Made by a program: the position numbers and the translations under genes. A stretch of DNA of 23,863 nucleotides, taken from assembly GCA_041580375.1 (NCBI GenBank), contig JBFGDZ010000033.1, forward strand, positions 1 to 23,863, in the 5' to 3' direction. Of the stretch, positions 1 through 7,589 are shown in pieces. Below the pieces are notes generated by a model. The model saw nothing but the letters and a program-made list of their open reading frames with translations, was not told the origin of the DNA and searched no databases. Source of the DNA: JAPUIN01 sp041580375. GTDB taxonomy: Bacteria; Acidobacteriota; Polarisedimenticolia; Gp22-AA2. Numbering within the stretch: position 1 is the stretch's first letter; every line of letters starts with the position of its first letter.

Positions 1-682
1 GCGCCGCGACGGCGGGCGCTCCGGCGGGCGGCCGGGCCGGTGCGGGGTGGGGGCGGGCCGGCGGCTCCTCGATCGGCGCGCCGCCCTCCAGCTTGTACTT
101 TGCGGCCAGGTTGTTCAGGACCAGCTTGGTGATCGCCTTGAGGGTGTCCTCGACGCCGATCCCCGTCGTCGCGACGGCCTCGTAGAACGGGGCGTTGTGT
201 TTGTTGATCTGCGCGTTCATCTCCTCGATCGAGGACAGATTGGGCAGATCGCGTTTATTGAACTGCATCACGAGAGGGATCTCCTCGATGCGGATGCCCA
301 TCTCGCGCAGGTTGTCCTCGAGGTTCTTGTAGCTCTCGCCGTTCGCCTCCAGCATCTTGGCCTGCGAGTCGGCGACGAAAACGACACCGTCCGCTCCCTT
401 GAGGACGAGCTTACGCGTCGAGTTGTAGAACACCTGCCCCGGCACGGTGTAGAGCTGAACGCGCGTCTTCATTCCGCGGATCGATCCCAGCTCGATCGGA
501 AGAAAATCGAAGAAGAGAGTCCGGTCCGTCTTCGTCGCCAGCGAGAGCATCTTGCCCTTCTTGACGTTGTCCGGAAGCGATTCGTAAATGTACTGGAGGT
601 TGGAAGTTTTCCCGCAGAGCCCCGGGCCGTAATACACGATCTTGGCGGTGAGCTCACGGGTCGAATAGTTGAAGAGGACCAT
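1..682 (-). CDS. mglA: MglA-type small Ras-like GTPase (3' end outside window)
   Basis: This is a cytoplasmic GTPase of the MglA family, the polarity and gliding switch of Myxococcus and relatives. The ATG at 682 starts MVLFNYSTRELTAKIVYYGP. The P-loop is GPGLCGKT (about residues 19-26). The switch II/G3 region reads TVPGQ, as in MglA, in place of the DTAGQ of Ras. The G4 motif is NKRD. The fold is complete by about residue 195, the size of Myxococcus MglA. A Pro/Ala-rich tail of at least 30 residues then follows and is still open at the window edge. A GGAG ribosome site lies 5 nt before the ATG and a strong promoter lies just upstream. No mglB (its GAP partner, often directly upstream) is present: der occupies that place. 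The family assignment is firm; a role in motility is inferred. Confidence 0.9.
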   Translation of the reverse strand, partial: MVLFNYSTRELTAKIVYYGPGLCGKTSNLQYIYESLPDNVKKGKMLSLATKTDRTLFFDFLPIELGSIRGMKTRVQLYTVPGQVFYNSTRKLVLKGADGVVFVADSQAKMLEANGESYKNLEDNLREMGIRIEEIPLVMQFNKRDLPNLSSIEEMNAQINKHNAPFYEAVATTGIGVEDTLKAITKLVLNNLAAKYKLEGGAPIEEPPARPHPAPARPPAGAPAVAA

Positions 683-702
683 TCGATCTCCGCAGGGGCG
701 GC

Positions 703-731
703 AATATAGCATCGCCCCCCGGGTGAGTCAA
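703..731 (-). promoter_or_regulatory. sigma-70 promoter of mglA
   Basis: On the minus strand, TTGACT (731-726) and TATATT (708-703) are separated by exactly 17 nt. The predicted start of transcription is near 696, giving a leader of about 14 nt that contains the GGAG site. The -35 box overlaps the TGA stop codon of der. This makes mglA an independent unit behind der. In such GC-rich DNA an AT-rich pair at this spacing is unlikely by chance, but it is a prediction from sequence only. Confidence 0.7.
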
Positions 732-2044
732 CGCGCGGTCGTTCGGCGGCGGATGCGCAGGGCCAGCGGCGAAGACGTCAGGCCGAGGTGAGATCGCAGC
801 CTGGCGATCAGGAATCGACGATAAGCGAGACCGACGCGGCCGCCGTTCCCGAACAGCACGAAACGGGGGGGCGCCGATCCGACCTGGGTCAGATAATGGA
901 AGCGCACCGCCCGTCCATGGTCCGCGGGCGGACGCTTCTCCCTGACGATGGCGCTCAACGCGCGATTGAGCTCGGGCGTCGTGAAGCGACGGTCGATCTC
1001 CCGTCTCAGTTTTTCGATGCACTCGAGCATGCGGCTCACTCCTTCCCCGGTCCGCGCGGAGACCGGGACGATCGGGACGTGCGGCGAGGAGCGCAGGGCG
1101 TCGCGCACGCCGTCGAGGACGGCCCGCCACGCGGGGCCGCGATCGGCGAGGAGATCGATCTTGTTGATCGCCACGAGCGCCGGAGCCTGTCGTCCCAGGA
1201 CCAGCCCCAGGAGGGATCGGTCCTGGTGACCGATCGGTTCGGAAGCGTCGATCAGGACGATCACCAGCCTCGCCTCGTGGAGCGCCCGCCGAGCCTTGAC
1301 CACGCTCACCCACTCCACGGCTCCTCCCGCTCTCGACCTGCGGCGGATCCCGGCGGTGTCGATGACGCGATAGAGCGTCTCTCCCACACGGAAGGAGGCG
1401 TCGACGGGATCGCGCGTCGTGCCGGGCCGGGGCATCACGAGCGACCTCTCTTCGCGCACGATGCGATTGAACAGGGAGGACTTGCCGACGTTCGGACGCC
1501 CGATGAGCGCCAGGGGGATGCCCGGGGGCGTCTCCTCCGCCCGGGCGCGGGGCAGCATCGCCTTCACCCGATCGAGGAGGACGTCGAGGCCGCGCCCCTG
1601 CTCCGCCGAGAGCGGGATCACCTCCCCGAGGCCCAGACGGTACAGGTCCGACTCGAGCCCTTCGAGCGAGACGGCGTCGATCTTGTTCGCCACCGGCAGC
1701 ACCGGTCGCCCGGACGAGCGCAGCAGGGACGCCACCTCCAGGTCGGTCGCAGAGACGCCGGCACGCGCGTCGACGACCAGGAGGACGAGGTCGGCCTCCC
1801 GCGCCGCCTTGAGCGCCTCCTCCCGCACCCTGCTGGTGAGATCATCCGCCCGTCCGGGAACCATCCCCCCCGTGTCGACCAGAATCAGCCGGTTTCCCTC
1901 GATCTCCCCCTCCGCCGTGATGCGATCCCGGGTGACGCCCGGCGTCTCGGCGACGATGGACAGGCGCCGCCCGACCAATCGGTTGAAAAGAGTGGACTTC
2001 CCCGCGTTCGGGGCTCCGACGATGACGACTACCGGAAGAGACAT
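728..2044 (-). CDS. der: ribosome-biogenesis GTPase Der (EngA), tandem GTPase domains
   Basis: Der is an essential double GTPase that acts in maturation of the 50S ribosomal subunit. The 438-residue protein shows the family's unique layout. GTPase domain 1 has GAPNAGKS (residues 10-17), DTGG and NKID. Domain 2 has GRPNVGKS, DTAGIRRR and NKID. A C-terminal KH-like domain contains FGNGG and ends in a basic tail. The length is typical of the family. The ATG at 2044 is chosen because the protein then begins MSLPVVVIVG, as Der proteins do. An in-frame GTG at 2113 would add 23 unrelated residues. The upstream region is shared with the divergent HU gene. Minus-strand AT-rich boxes (TATGAT or TATATT, 2092-2102) could serve as a -10, but no good -35 was seen. 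Confidence 0.95.
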   Translation of the reverse strand: MSLPVVVIVGAPNAGKSTLFNRLVGRRLSIVAETPGVTRDRITAEGEIEGNRLILVDTGGMVPGRADDLTSRVREEALKAAREADLVLLVVDARAGVSATDLEVASLLRSSGRPVLPVANKIDAVSLEGLESDLYRLGLGEVIPLSAEQGRGLDVLLDRVKAMLPRARAEETPPGIPLALIGRPNVGKSSLFNRIVREERSLVMPRPGTTRDPVDASFRVGETLYRVIDTAGIRRRSRAGGAVEWVSVVKARRALHEARLVIVLIDASEPIGHQDRSLLGLVLGRQAPALVAINKIDLLADRGPAWRAVLDGVRDALRSSPHVPIVPVSARTGEGVSRMLECIEKLRREIDRRFTTPELNRALSAIVREKRPPADHGRAVRFHYLTQVGSAPPRFVLFGNGGRVGLAYRRFLIARLRSHLGLTSSPLALRIRRRTTAR

Positions 2045-2121
2045 GCGACCCGTGCTCCGGGCTTCGTGAGGAAGTCCTTTAAAACCATGGAAATATATCA
2101 TAACGCGGCGCACCGACCGTC

Positions 2122-2150
2122 TTGACAGGGAGACTGTACCTGCCTATACT
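2122..2150 (+). promoter_or_regulatory. strong sigma-70 promoter of the HU/IHF-type gene
   Basis: A perfect TTGACA (2122-2127) is followed after 17 nt by TATACT (2145-2150). Transcription would start near 2157, about 38 nt before the ATG at 2195. A small inverted repeat, ACAG-N5-CTGT (2125-2137), overlaps the -35 box and might be an operator, though it is too short to be sure. The box and the bases just after it (TTGACAGGGA) recur in the promoter at 14321-14349. Confidence 0.8.
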
Positions 2151-2170
2151 TTCAGTAAGTTACGTAGGAA

Positions 2171-5100
2171 TCACGCGGTGTGCTGGAGGACGGCATGATC
2201 AAGACCGACATCATCAACAACGTGGCCAGGACGGCCGACGTCACCCGGGTCAAGGCCGTGGTGGCCGTGGAGGCGATCCTGGACGCCATGAAGGAATCGA
2301 TGCGCCGGGGGGAGCGGATCGAGCTTCGCGGCTTCGGGGTCTTCCAGGTCAAGCCGCGCAAGAAGGGGATCGGCCGCAATCCCCGCACCGGCACCGAGGT
2401 GCGGATTCCGCCCGGCAAGACCATTCGCTTCAAGCCCGGCAAGAATCTCAGAAATCTGAGATAGACCCGCCGCGGATCTCCTCCCCGGGAACACCCGGCT
2501 CCGGCAGACGTTAAAATGCCGGACATGAGCCGGCTCAGCGCCGACCCGCCGCCCGACGGCGTGGGATCGTCCCGATTCATGCCCCCTCCCCCGGTCATGC
2601 GACCGGGTCGGCCGGTGCATCCTCTCGTCAACCTCGTCTTCTTCCTCGCGACGCTCTAGTCGACGCTCGTGGCGGGGACGTTCCTCTCCAGCGACGAGTG
2701 GAGCTGGTCCACCTTCCTGGAGGTGCTCGTCTCCCCCGCGCGCTGGTCGTCCGGCGTCTCGTATGCGGTCGGAGTGATGGCGATCCTGGGCGCCCACGAG
2801 ATGGGGCATTTCGTCTATTGCCGCATCTATCGCGTTGACGCCACGTGGCCTTTCTTCCTGCCCGGCCCGAACCCCTTCGGCACCTTCGGAGCCGTCATTC
2901 GGATCCGATCTCCGATCCCCGATCGCCGCGCGCTGTTCGACATCGGAGTCGCGGGCCCCATCGCGGGCTTCGTCGTCGCGGTGCCGTATCTCGTTTATGG
3001 CCTGTCGCAATCGGAAGCCGTAGCGGTGCTGCCGCGGGAGGGGGACATGGTCCTCACCTCCTGCCCGCTGCTCTGGCTCCTCGTACCGATCTTCTTCGAG
3101 CCGGACGGGATCGCGGGGATCCGGTTCCATCCGACGGTCGCGGCCGCGTGGTTGGGCCTGTTCGCGACCTCTCTCAATCTCCTGCCGCTCGGGCAGCTCG
3201 ACGGCGGACACATGGTGTACGCCCTCTCGCGCCGCGCCCACCGCCTCGTCTCGAGGTTCGGACCGCTGGTGCTGATCCTCATCGGGGTCCTCATGCAGGG
3301 CTTTCACCTGATCCTCTTCGGGCTGATCTTCTCGTTCATCGGGACGCGCCATCCGCCCCTGCTCGACGAGGGAGCCGGCCTGGGGCGCGGCCGGCACCTG
3401 ATCGCGTGGCTGGCGCTTCTCATCTTCATCCTCTGCTTCATCCCGACCTCCCCGTACTTCGTGGCCGGCGTCGAGCCCTGACGCCGGCCCCGCCCCGAGG
3501 AGCCGGACGCTCCACGGCTCGTCGCCGTCGGTCGAGACCGCGACAGCTCCGTTCCGATCGGTCCGGTAGACGACGGCACCGCGCTCCGCCAGCCGGCCGA
3601 GGATCGCCGGATCGGGATGCCCCCAGGGGTTCCTCCCCCCGACCGAGATCACCGCGATCTCCGGTTCGACCCGGCCGAGAAAACGGCGCGTCGAGGAGGA
3701 CGCGCTGCCGTGATGTGCCACCTTGAGGAAGTCGGCGGCCGTCGAGATCGGGCGGCCGAGGACCAGGTCCTCACCCGTCGCCTCCAGGTCTCCCGTCAGC
3801 AATGCCGCCCGCCGGCCGTGCCGAAGGTGCAGGACGAGCGAGTCGTCGTTGCGGGGGCCGGACCTCGGTCCCGGTCCGGGGTGGAGCACCTGGACGCGCG
3901 AGCCCCCGAGCCTCAGCGTCGCGCCAGCCAGCGGCCGCAGGACGGTGACGCCGTTCTCCGACGCCGCCCGCTCGAGCCTTTCCAGGCCGGCGTGGCCGTC
4001 GGGCATCGCTCCGAGCCACAAGGCCCCGGGAGAAAACTGCTCGAGGATCGCCGCGGCACCCCCCATGTGGTCCTGATGCGCGTGGGTGATCGCGAGAATG
4101 TCGAGGCGGAGGATGCCGAGCGCGCGCAGCGCGGGAGCGACCACCCGTTCGCCGACGTCGAACCGGCCGTCCGGAAAGCCGCCGGCGTCCACCAGCATCG
4201 AGAGCCCGTTCGGAAACCGCACCAGGATGGCGTCTCCCTGCCCCACGTCGAAAACCACGAGCTCGAGCCGTCCCGTGGGAGGCCGCGGGATCCGTCCCAG
4301 TCCGCAGCACGCGAGGTGAAGGGCGAGGAGCGCGACCAGGGCGACGCGGCGTCCGGTCCGACCCGAGAGGCCCGCGCAGAGGATCGCGACGCCCGCTCCG
4401 ATCACGAGAACCGGGGGCGGCGGAAGAACGGTGAACGGCTCGGCCGGCGGACCGGAGGCCGCGCGGCAGATCTCCCGGAGCGCGGCGACCAGCGCCTCGG
4501 CCGCCGACGCCGCCAGGCGGCCGAGAGACGGGACGAGCGGGTCGAGCGCGACGATCAGGAGAGCCAGATACAGCAGGAGCGCGGCGATCGGGACCGCGGC
4601 GATATTCGCCACGAGGGCGGCGGGCGCGATCGTGTGAAAGTGATGGGCCGTGATGAGCGCCGTACCTCCCAGGGCGGCGGCCGAGACCCCCATCGGCTCG
4701 ACGAGAACGCGACGGACGAGAGAGGTGACGCCCCGCGCACCCACCGGGTCCCTCGCCCGCCGGGGCGCCAGAATCACGATGGCGAGGGTCGCGCCGAAGG
4801 TCAGCTGAAATCCGGCGTCGGCGATCCAGGTCGGCCGGTGGAGGAGCAGCAGCATCGAGGCGACGGCGATCGTGCCGAGCGCCGAGACCCGGCGGCCGCT
4901 CGCGCGGCCGATGAGGACGATCAGTCCCATGAGCGTGGCGCGATGGATGGAGCCGCTCGCCCTCGCGATCCAGCCGTAGGCGAGCACCGCGCCCGCGGTC
5001 AGCCACCGCCTGGTGGGGCCCTTCAACGGCACGAGCCGCAGGACGCCGGCCGCGAGGAGTGCGATCAGCCCGACGTTCAGCCCCGACAGAGCGATGATGT

Positions 5101-5950
5101 GATACACGCCCGCACGGCGGAGGGAGGTCTCCAGGTCGGGCGGAAGCTCCGAACGCTCGCCGATCAGCAGGGCGGCCAGAAAGGCGGCGGTCACCCTCCC
5201 CTGTTCACCTTCGCCCGCGGCCCGTTGGAGGCTCGCGACGATCCGGGAACGGATCGACGGCGCGGCGGACCAGCGAAGGGTCCGGCGCCGCTCGAGGACC
5301 CGGACGAGGCGGGCGCTCTTGATCGTGCCCGTCAGATCGACTCCGCGTGCCCTCTGGTAGGTCGCGTAGTCGAAGGCGCCCGGATTCCGGAAGCTCCTCG
5401 GCGAACCCAGGCGGGCCGTGACGGCGAGCCGATCGCCCGGCCGCCACGGCCGGGGGCCGCCGCCCCGGGGCGCGGGAAGGGTCAGGCGGATGGTGACGGG
5501 CCGGCCCGGGCGTCCGGTGTGGGCCGGGCGACCGGGGAGCCGGAAGGTGTCCAATCGGAGGAGGAGCGCGGTACGGTGGGGCGGCAGAGGCTCCCGATCG
5601 ATCAGCCGTCCCGTGAGCTCGACCGCGGTCGAGTAAGCCTCGAATCCGTGGCGCCGCCAGTCGGCGAGGAGTGCGGGAGCGGCACGGGCGGCCTCGTGGA
5701 CCGCGACCGCGCAGGCGCCCAGCAATCCCGCGCCGAGCGCCCCTCCGATCCACAGGTGCGCGGTGAAGCGCGGCCGGGTCCGAGCGGGTCGCGTCATGCG
5801 CCGGAGCAGGGGGACGACGAAAAGCAGCGGGAGAAGCGGGGGTACGGACGCGAAACCGCCTCGAGCGAGGACGACCCCGATCACGAGGCTGAGCGCGCAG
5901 GCGAGGGCGGCCGTGCCGGAACGGGAAGGGCCGGATCGCGACGGGGACAC
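2171..5950 (-). CDS. comEC: ComEC/Rec2 DNA-uptake channel; open frame runs far past the normal end
   Basis: ComEC is the inner-membrane channel that takes single-stranded DNA into the cell. The GTG at 5950 is preferred (GGAGG 5 nt upstream) over a TTG at 6019. Residues 1 to about 110 hold membrane helices and the start of the DUF4131 region. The Competence domain with YHIIALSGLN is near residue 283. A metallo-beta-lactamase domain follows, with VFDVGQGDAI near 567, HAHQDH near 622, TGDLE, and KVAHHGS near 743. Homology to the family ends at about residue 823 (near 3480), where the M50 gene ends on the other strand. No stop codon is present there. The frame stays open for about 435 more residues of highly charged sequence, antisense to the M50 and HU genes, and stops at 2171. 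That tail is most likely not conserved protein. The 3' end is therefore uncertain, while the comEC identity is firm. Confidence 0.85.
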   Translation of the reverse strand: MSPSRSGPSRSGTAALACALSLVIGVVLARGGFASVPPLLPLLFVVPLLRRMTRPARTRPRFTAHLWIGGALGAGLLGACAVAVHEAARAAPALLADWRRHGFEAYSTAVELTGRLIDREPLPPHRTALLLRLDTFRLPGRPAHTGRPGRPVTIRLTLPAPRGGGPRPWRPGDRLAVTARLGSPRSFRNPGAFDYATYQRARGVDLTGTIKSARLVRVLERRRTLRWSAAPSIRSRIVASLQRAAGEGEQGRVTAAFLAALLIGERSELPPDLETSLRRAGVYHIIALSGLNVGLIALLAAGVLRLVPLKGPTRRWLTAGAVLAYGWIARASGSIHRATLMGLIVLIGRASGRRVSALGTIAVASMLLLLHRPTWIADAGFQLTFGATLAIVILAPRRARDPVGARGVTSLVRRVLVEPMGVSAAALGGTALITAHHFHTIAPAALVANIAAVPIAALLLYLALLIVALDPLVPSLGRLAASAAEALVAALREICRAASGPPAEPFTVLPPPPVLVIGAGVAILCAGLSGRTGRRVALVALLALHLACCGLGRIPRPPTGRLELVVFDVGQGDAILVRFPNGLSMLVDAGGFPDGRFDVGERVVAPALRALGILRLDILAITHAHQDHMGGAAAILEQFSPGALWLGAMPDGHAGLERLERAASENGVTVLRPLAGATLRLGGSRVQVLHPGPGPRSGPRNDDSLVLHLRHGRRAALLTGDLEATGEDLVLGRPISTAADFLKVAHHGSASSSTRRFLGRVEPEIAVISVGGRNPWGHPDPAILGRLAERGAVVYRTDRNGAVAVSTDGDEPWSVRLLGAGPASGLDAGHEVRGGRDEAEDEDEKRQPRDQVPAAPQAGSLVEQGRMARPDEREDQPEEDQVKALHEDPDEDQHQRSEPRDEAVGAAREGVHHVSAVELPERQEIERGREQAQPRGRDRRMEPDPRDPVRLEEDRYEEPEQRAGGEDHVPLPRQHRYGFRLRQAINEIRHRDDEARDGARDSDVEQRAAIGDRRSDPNDGSEGAEGVRAGQEERPRGVNAIDAAIDEMPHLVGAQDRHHSDRIRDAGRPARGGDEHLQEGGPAPLVAGEERPRHERRLERREEEDEVDERMHRPTRSHDRGRGHESGRSHAVGRRVGAEPAHVRHFNVCRSRVFPGRRSAAGLSQISEILAGLEANGLAGRNPHLGAGAGIAADPLLARLDLEDPEAAKLDPLPPAHRFLHGVQDRLHGHHGLDPGDVGRPGHVVDDVGLDHAVLQHTA
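2195..2464 (+). CDS. HU/IHF-family DNA-binding protein
   Basis: This is a small nucleoid protein that bends DNA as a dimer. The 89-residue chain has the two N-terminal helices (MIKTDIINNVARTADVTR), the central RGFGVFQV strand and the DNA-minor-groove arm, with GRNPRTGTEVRIPPGKTIRF containing the intercalating proline of the RNP motif. It ends in FKPGKNLRNLR. The ATG at 2195 follows GGAGGA at an ideal 4-5 nt distance. The gene has its own near-perfect promoter. HU-alpha/beta and IHF subunits cannot be told apart here. The whole gene lies antisense to the open frame that continues from comEC. With a clear family match, ribosome site and promoter, HU must be the real gene on this stretch. Confidence 0.93.
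   Translation: MIKTDIINNVARTADVTRVKAVVAVEAILDAMKESMRRGERIELRGFGVFQVKPRKKGIGRNPRTGTEVRIPPGKTIRFKPGKNLRNLR
2516..2659 (+). other. 5' fragment of the M50 protease gene ending in an in-frame TAG
   Basis: ATGs at 2516 and 2525 open the same frame as the M50 gene. The frame reads MSRLSADPPPDG, then PVHPLVNLVFFLATL, then TAG at 2657-2659, then STLVAGTFLSS. In M50 relatives this is the uninterrupted first membrane helix (typically FLxTLLxTLxAG). Changing this one codon to TTG, for example, would restore a protein of about 321 residues. The fragment therefore looks like the true N-terminus of the downstream gene, cut by one nonsense codon. The cause could be mutation, sequencing error or suppression. 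TAG is also the normal stop of the HU gene and of rpoN, so wholesale recoding is unlikely. Confidence 0.75.
2669..3481 (+). CDS. site-2 protease family (M50) membrane metalloprotease, open part
   Basis: This is an intramembrane zinc protease of the M50 family. In the 270 residues counted from GTG 2669, the zinc-binding HEMGH motif is at residues 43-47, PNPFGTFGAVI at 68-76 and the second metal-ligand motif GQLDGG at 175-180 (Asp178). Several hydrophobic membrane segments follow, including a C-terminal one ending FIPTSPYFVAGVEP. All catalytic elements are intact. GTG 2669 has no ribosome site, and the family's N-terminal helix lies upstream of the TAG at 2657. The gene is therefore either disrupted or expressed as a shortened protein. 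It converges on comEC, whose open frame covers it in antisense. Its substrate is unknown. Confidence 0.8.
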   Translation: MAGTFLSSDEWSWSTFLEVLVSPARWSSGVSYAVGVMAILGAHEMGHFVYCRIYRVDATWPFFLPGPNPFGTFGAVIRIRSPIPDRRALFDIGVAGPIAGFVVAVPYLVYGLSQSEAVAVLPREGDMVLTSCPLLWLLVPIFFEPDGIAGIRFHPTVAAAWLGLFATSLNLLPLGQLDGGHMVYALSRRAHRLVSRFGPLVLILIGVLMQGFHLILFGLIFSFIGTRHPPLLDEGAGLGRGRHLIAWLALLIFILCFIPTSPYFVAGVEP

Positions 5951-6052
5951 GCGGTCCTCCGGCTGGTGCGGCTCTCCGGGCGCCCGGGGATGGTAGCCGC
6001 GGCGGGCGCCGGCGATCAAGGGGATGCGCCCGCGGGCGGCCCCGGGGTGCGC

Positions 6053-6763
6053 TCAGTCGAAAAGGGTGAGCCGGGGAATCCGGCGGATCCTCCGGAGGAT
6101 GGCCGCCTCCGCGGCCGAGCGGGTCGCCGCGTATGCCTCGGAGGTCATCCGGCCCGTCCCGGATTCCAGGCCGCGCTCGATCTCGGACGTCATCTGCGCC
6201 GATTCCTCCTCGCTCAGCGAACGGCGCGCCCCCTCCACGACGGACGCATCGATCCCTCGCAGACTCTCCTCCACCTCGGGCGGGGTCGCCGCGCCGCTGC
6301 GCGCGTCACGCCGGAGCCGCTTCAGCTCCGCGGCGGCCGAGGCGAGCGTTCCGACGAGCACATCGTGCCCCGCCTCCGAGGCGACCGCCATCGCCTCCTT
6401 CAGGCGGCGCGCGAGCCGGCCCAGATGCCGCGCCATGATGCGCCCGGGCGGCTCTCCGGAACCGTCCGCCGGGGCGCCGGCCTCCGCGGCGCGCAGGGTT
6501 CGATAGAGCTGAAACAGCGTCTCGACCTCCTGGCGGCAGTATGCGAGGGAGTTGATCCGCCGCGAACCTGGTGTCCTACTCTCGAACGAGTCGAAGACGT
6601 TGGCGATCCCCTGCAGCACGAGTCGCAGCGGGACGCCGTCCCCCCGCCAGGCCTCGATCAGCGACCAGTCGCGCGGCGAGAGGAGCATGGGAGCGCCGCG
6701 TCGACGCACGAACTCCTCCTCGATGGCCCGAAAGTACGACTTTCGGTCGACGGGGGCGGTCAT
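6053..6763 (-). CDS. conserved protein of unknown function, translationally coupled to coaX
   Basis: I do not recognise the family. The 236-residue protein is soluble, charged and probably mostly helical, with no signal peptide or membrane segment. The N-terminal third (YFRAIEEEFVRRRGAPMLLS, then PRDWSLIEAW and GIANVFDSF) looks like a compact conserved domain. The rest is a Glu/Arg/Ala-rich helical region. The start codon overlaps the coaX stop by 4 nt (ATGA at 6763-6760), so it is almost certainly translated as the last gene of the nadC-birA-coaX unit. About 100 nt of GC-rich DNA with no clear signal separates it from comEC. Confidence 0.75.
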   Translation of the reverse strand: MTAPVDRKSYFRAIEEEFVRRRGAPMLLSPRDWSLIEAWRGDGVPLRLVLQGIANVFDSFESRTPGSRRINSLAYCRQEVETLFQLYRTLRAAEAGAPADGSGEPPGRIMARHLGRLARRLKEAMAVASEAGHDVLVGTLASAAAELKRLRRDARSGAATPPEVEESLRGIDASVVEGARRSLSEEESAQMTSEIERGLESGTGRMTSEAYAATRSAAEAAILRRIRRIPRLTLFD

Positions 6764-7572
6764 CGATTGCGGTGATAGAGGATCCGGAGACCGTCGAGCG
6801 TCAGGTCGGGGGCGATCTCGTCGAGCAGCGGACGCAGCTCGCTCTCGAGGGGCGCGGCCAGACCGCCGGTCCCGATGGTGCGGATCGGCTCCATCTCCTT
6901 CATCTCGGACCGCATGCGCGAGAGGATTCCCTGCACCAGGCCGAGGTATCCGAAGACGAGACCCGACTGGAGGCTCTGGATCGTGTTCCGCCCGACGACG
7001 CTCGGCGGTCGCCTGATGTCGACCCGCGGCAGGCGCGCAGCGCGCTGAAAAAGGGCCTCCGCCGAGATGGAGAGCCCCGGCGCGATCGAGCCGCCGAGAT
7101 ACTCCCCCCGCGCGGATATCGCGTCGAAGGTGGTGGCGGTTCCGAAATCGACGACGATGACGGCGCTCTTGCAGCGCTCGTAGGCGGCGACGCCGTTCAC
7201 GATCCGATCGGCTCCGACCTCCTGAGGATTGTCGTACAGGATGGGCATTCCCGTCTTGATGCCCGGTTCGACGAACATGGGGCGGAGTTTGAAGTACGTG
7301 GACGCCATCCGCTCGAGCACGCTGTCGAGCGGAGGCACGACGGAGGCGATCACGATCGCCTGGATGGATCCGACGTCGATGTGAGCGAGTTCGAGGAGAT
7401 TCCGCGCGAGAATGCCGTACTCGTCCACCGTGCGATCACGAACCGTCGCCAGGCGCCAGTGAGCCAGCAGCTCGCGGCCTTCATAGATTCCGAGTACCGT
7501 GCTCGTGTTGCCGACGTCCATGACGAGGAGCCTGCCCCGTCCTTCCCCGCGATCCGATCGCCTGCCGGGCAT
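6760..7572 (-). CDS. coaX: type III pantothenate kinase
   Basis: CoaX catalyses the first step of coenzyme A synthesis, ATP-dependent phosphorylation of pantothenate. The 270-residue protein carries the ASKHA phosphate motif MDVGNTSTVLG (residues 18-28). It also has GADRIVNGVAAY, the second phosphate motif VVDFGTATTFD with the catalytic Asp, GGSIAPGLSIS, and a C-terminal GTGGLA. The ATG at 7572 follows GAGGAA at 6 nt, which places about 17 extra residues before the conserved core. It lies 17 nt behind birA, in a unit with nadC, birA and the downstream unknown protein. That unit joins NAD, biotin and CoA cofactor functions. Confidence 0.95.
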   Translation of the reverse strand: MPGRRSDRGEGRGRLLVMDVGNTSTVLGIYEGRELLAHWRLATVRDRTVDEYGILARNLLELAHIDVGSIQAIVIASVVPPLDSVLERMASTYFKLRPMFVEPGIKTGMPILYDNPQEVGADRIVNGVAAYERCKSAVIVVDFGTATTFDAISARGEYLGGSIAPGLSISAEALFQRAARLPRVDIRRPPSVVGRNTIQSLQSGLVFGYLGLVQGILSRMRSEMKEMEPIRTIGTGGLAAPLESELRPLLDEIAPDLTLDGLRILYHRNR

Positions 7573-7589
7573 GCGTCATTCCTCGCTGA

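Noticed and set aside
2445..2462. Seven-base inverted repeat ATCTCAG-AAAT-CTGAGAT at the end of the HU gene
   Set aside because: It encodes the final residues and stop of HU, is AT-balanced and short, and has no T-run after it, so it is not a convincing terminator.
3617..6775. A 1052-codon open frame on the plus strand opposite comEC and the coaX-linked gene
   Set aside because: It is antisense to well-recognised protein sequence, has charged repetitive composition, and arises from scarcity of stops in GC-rich DNA.
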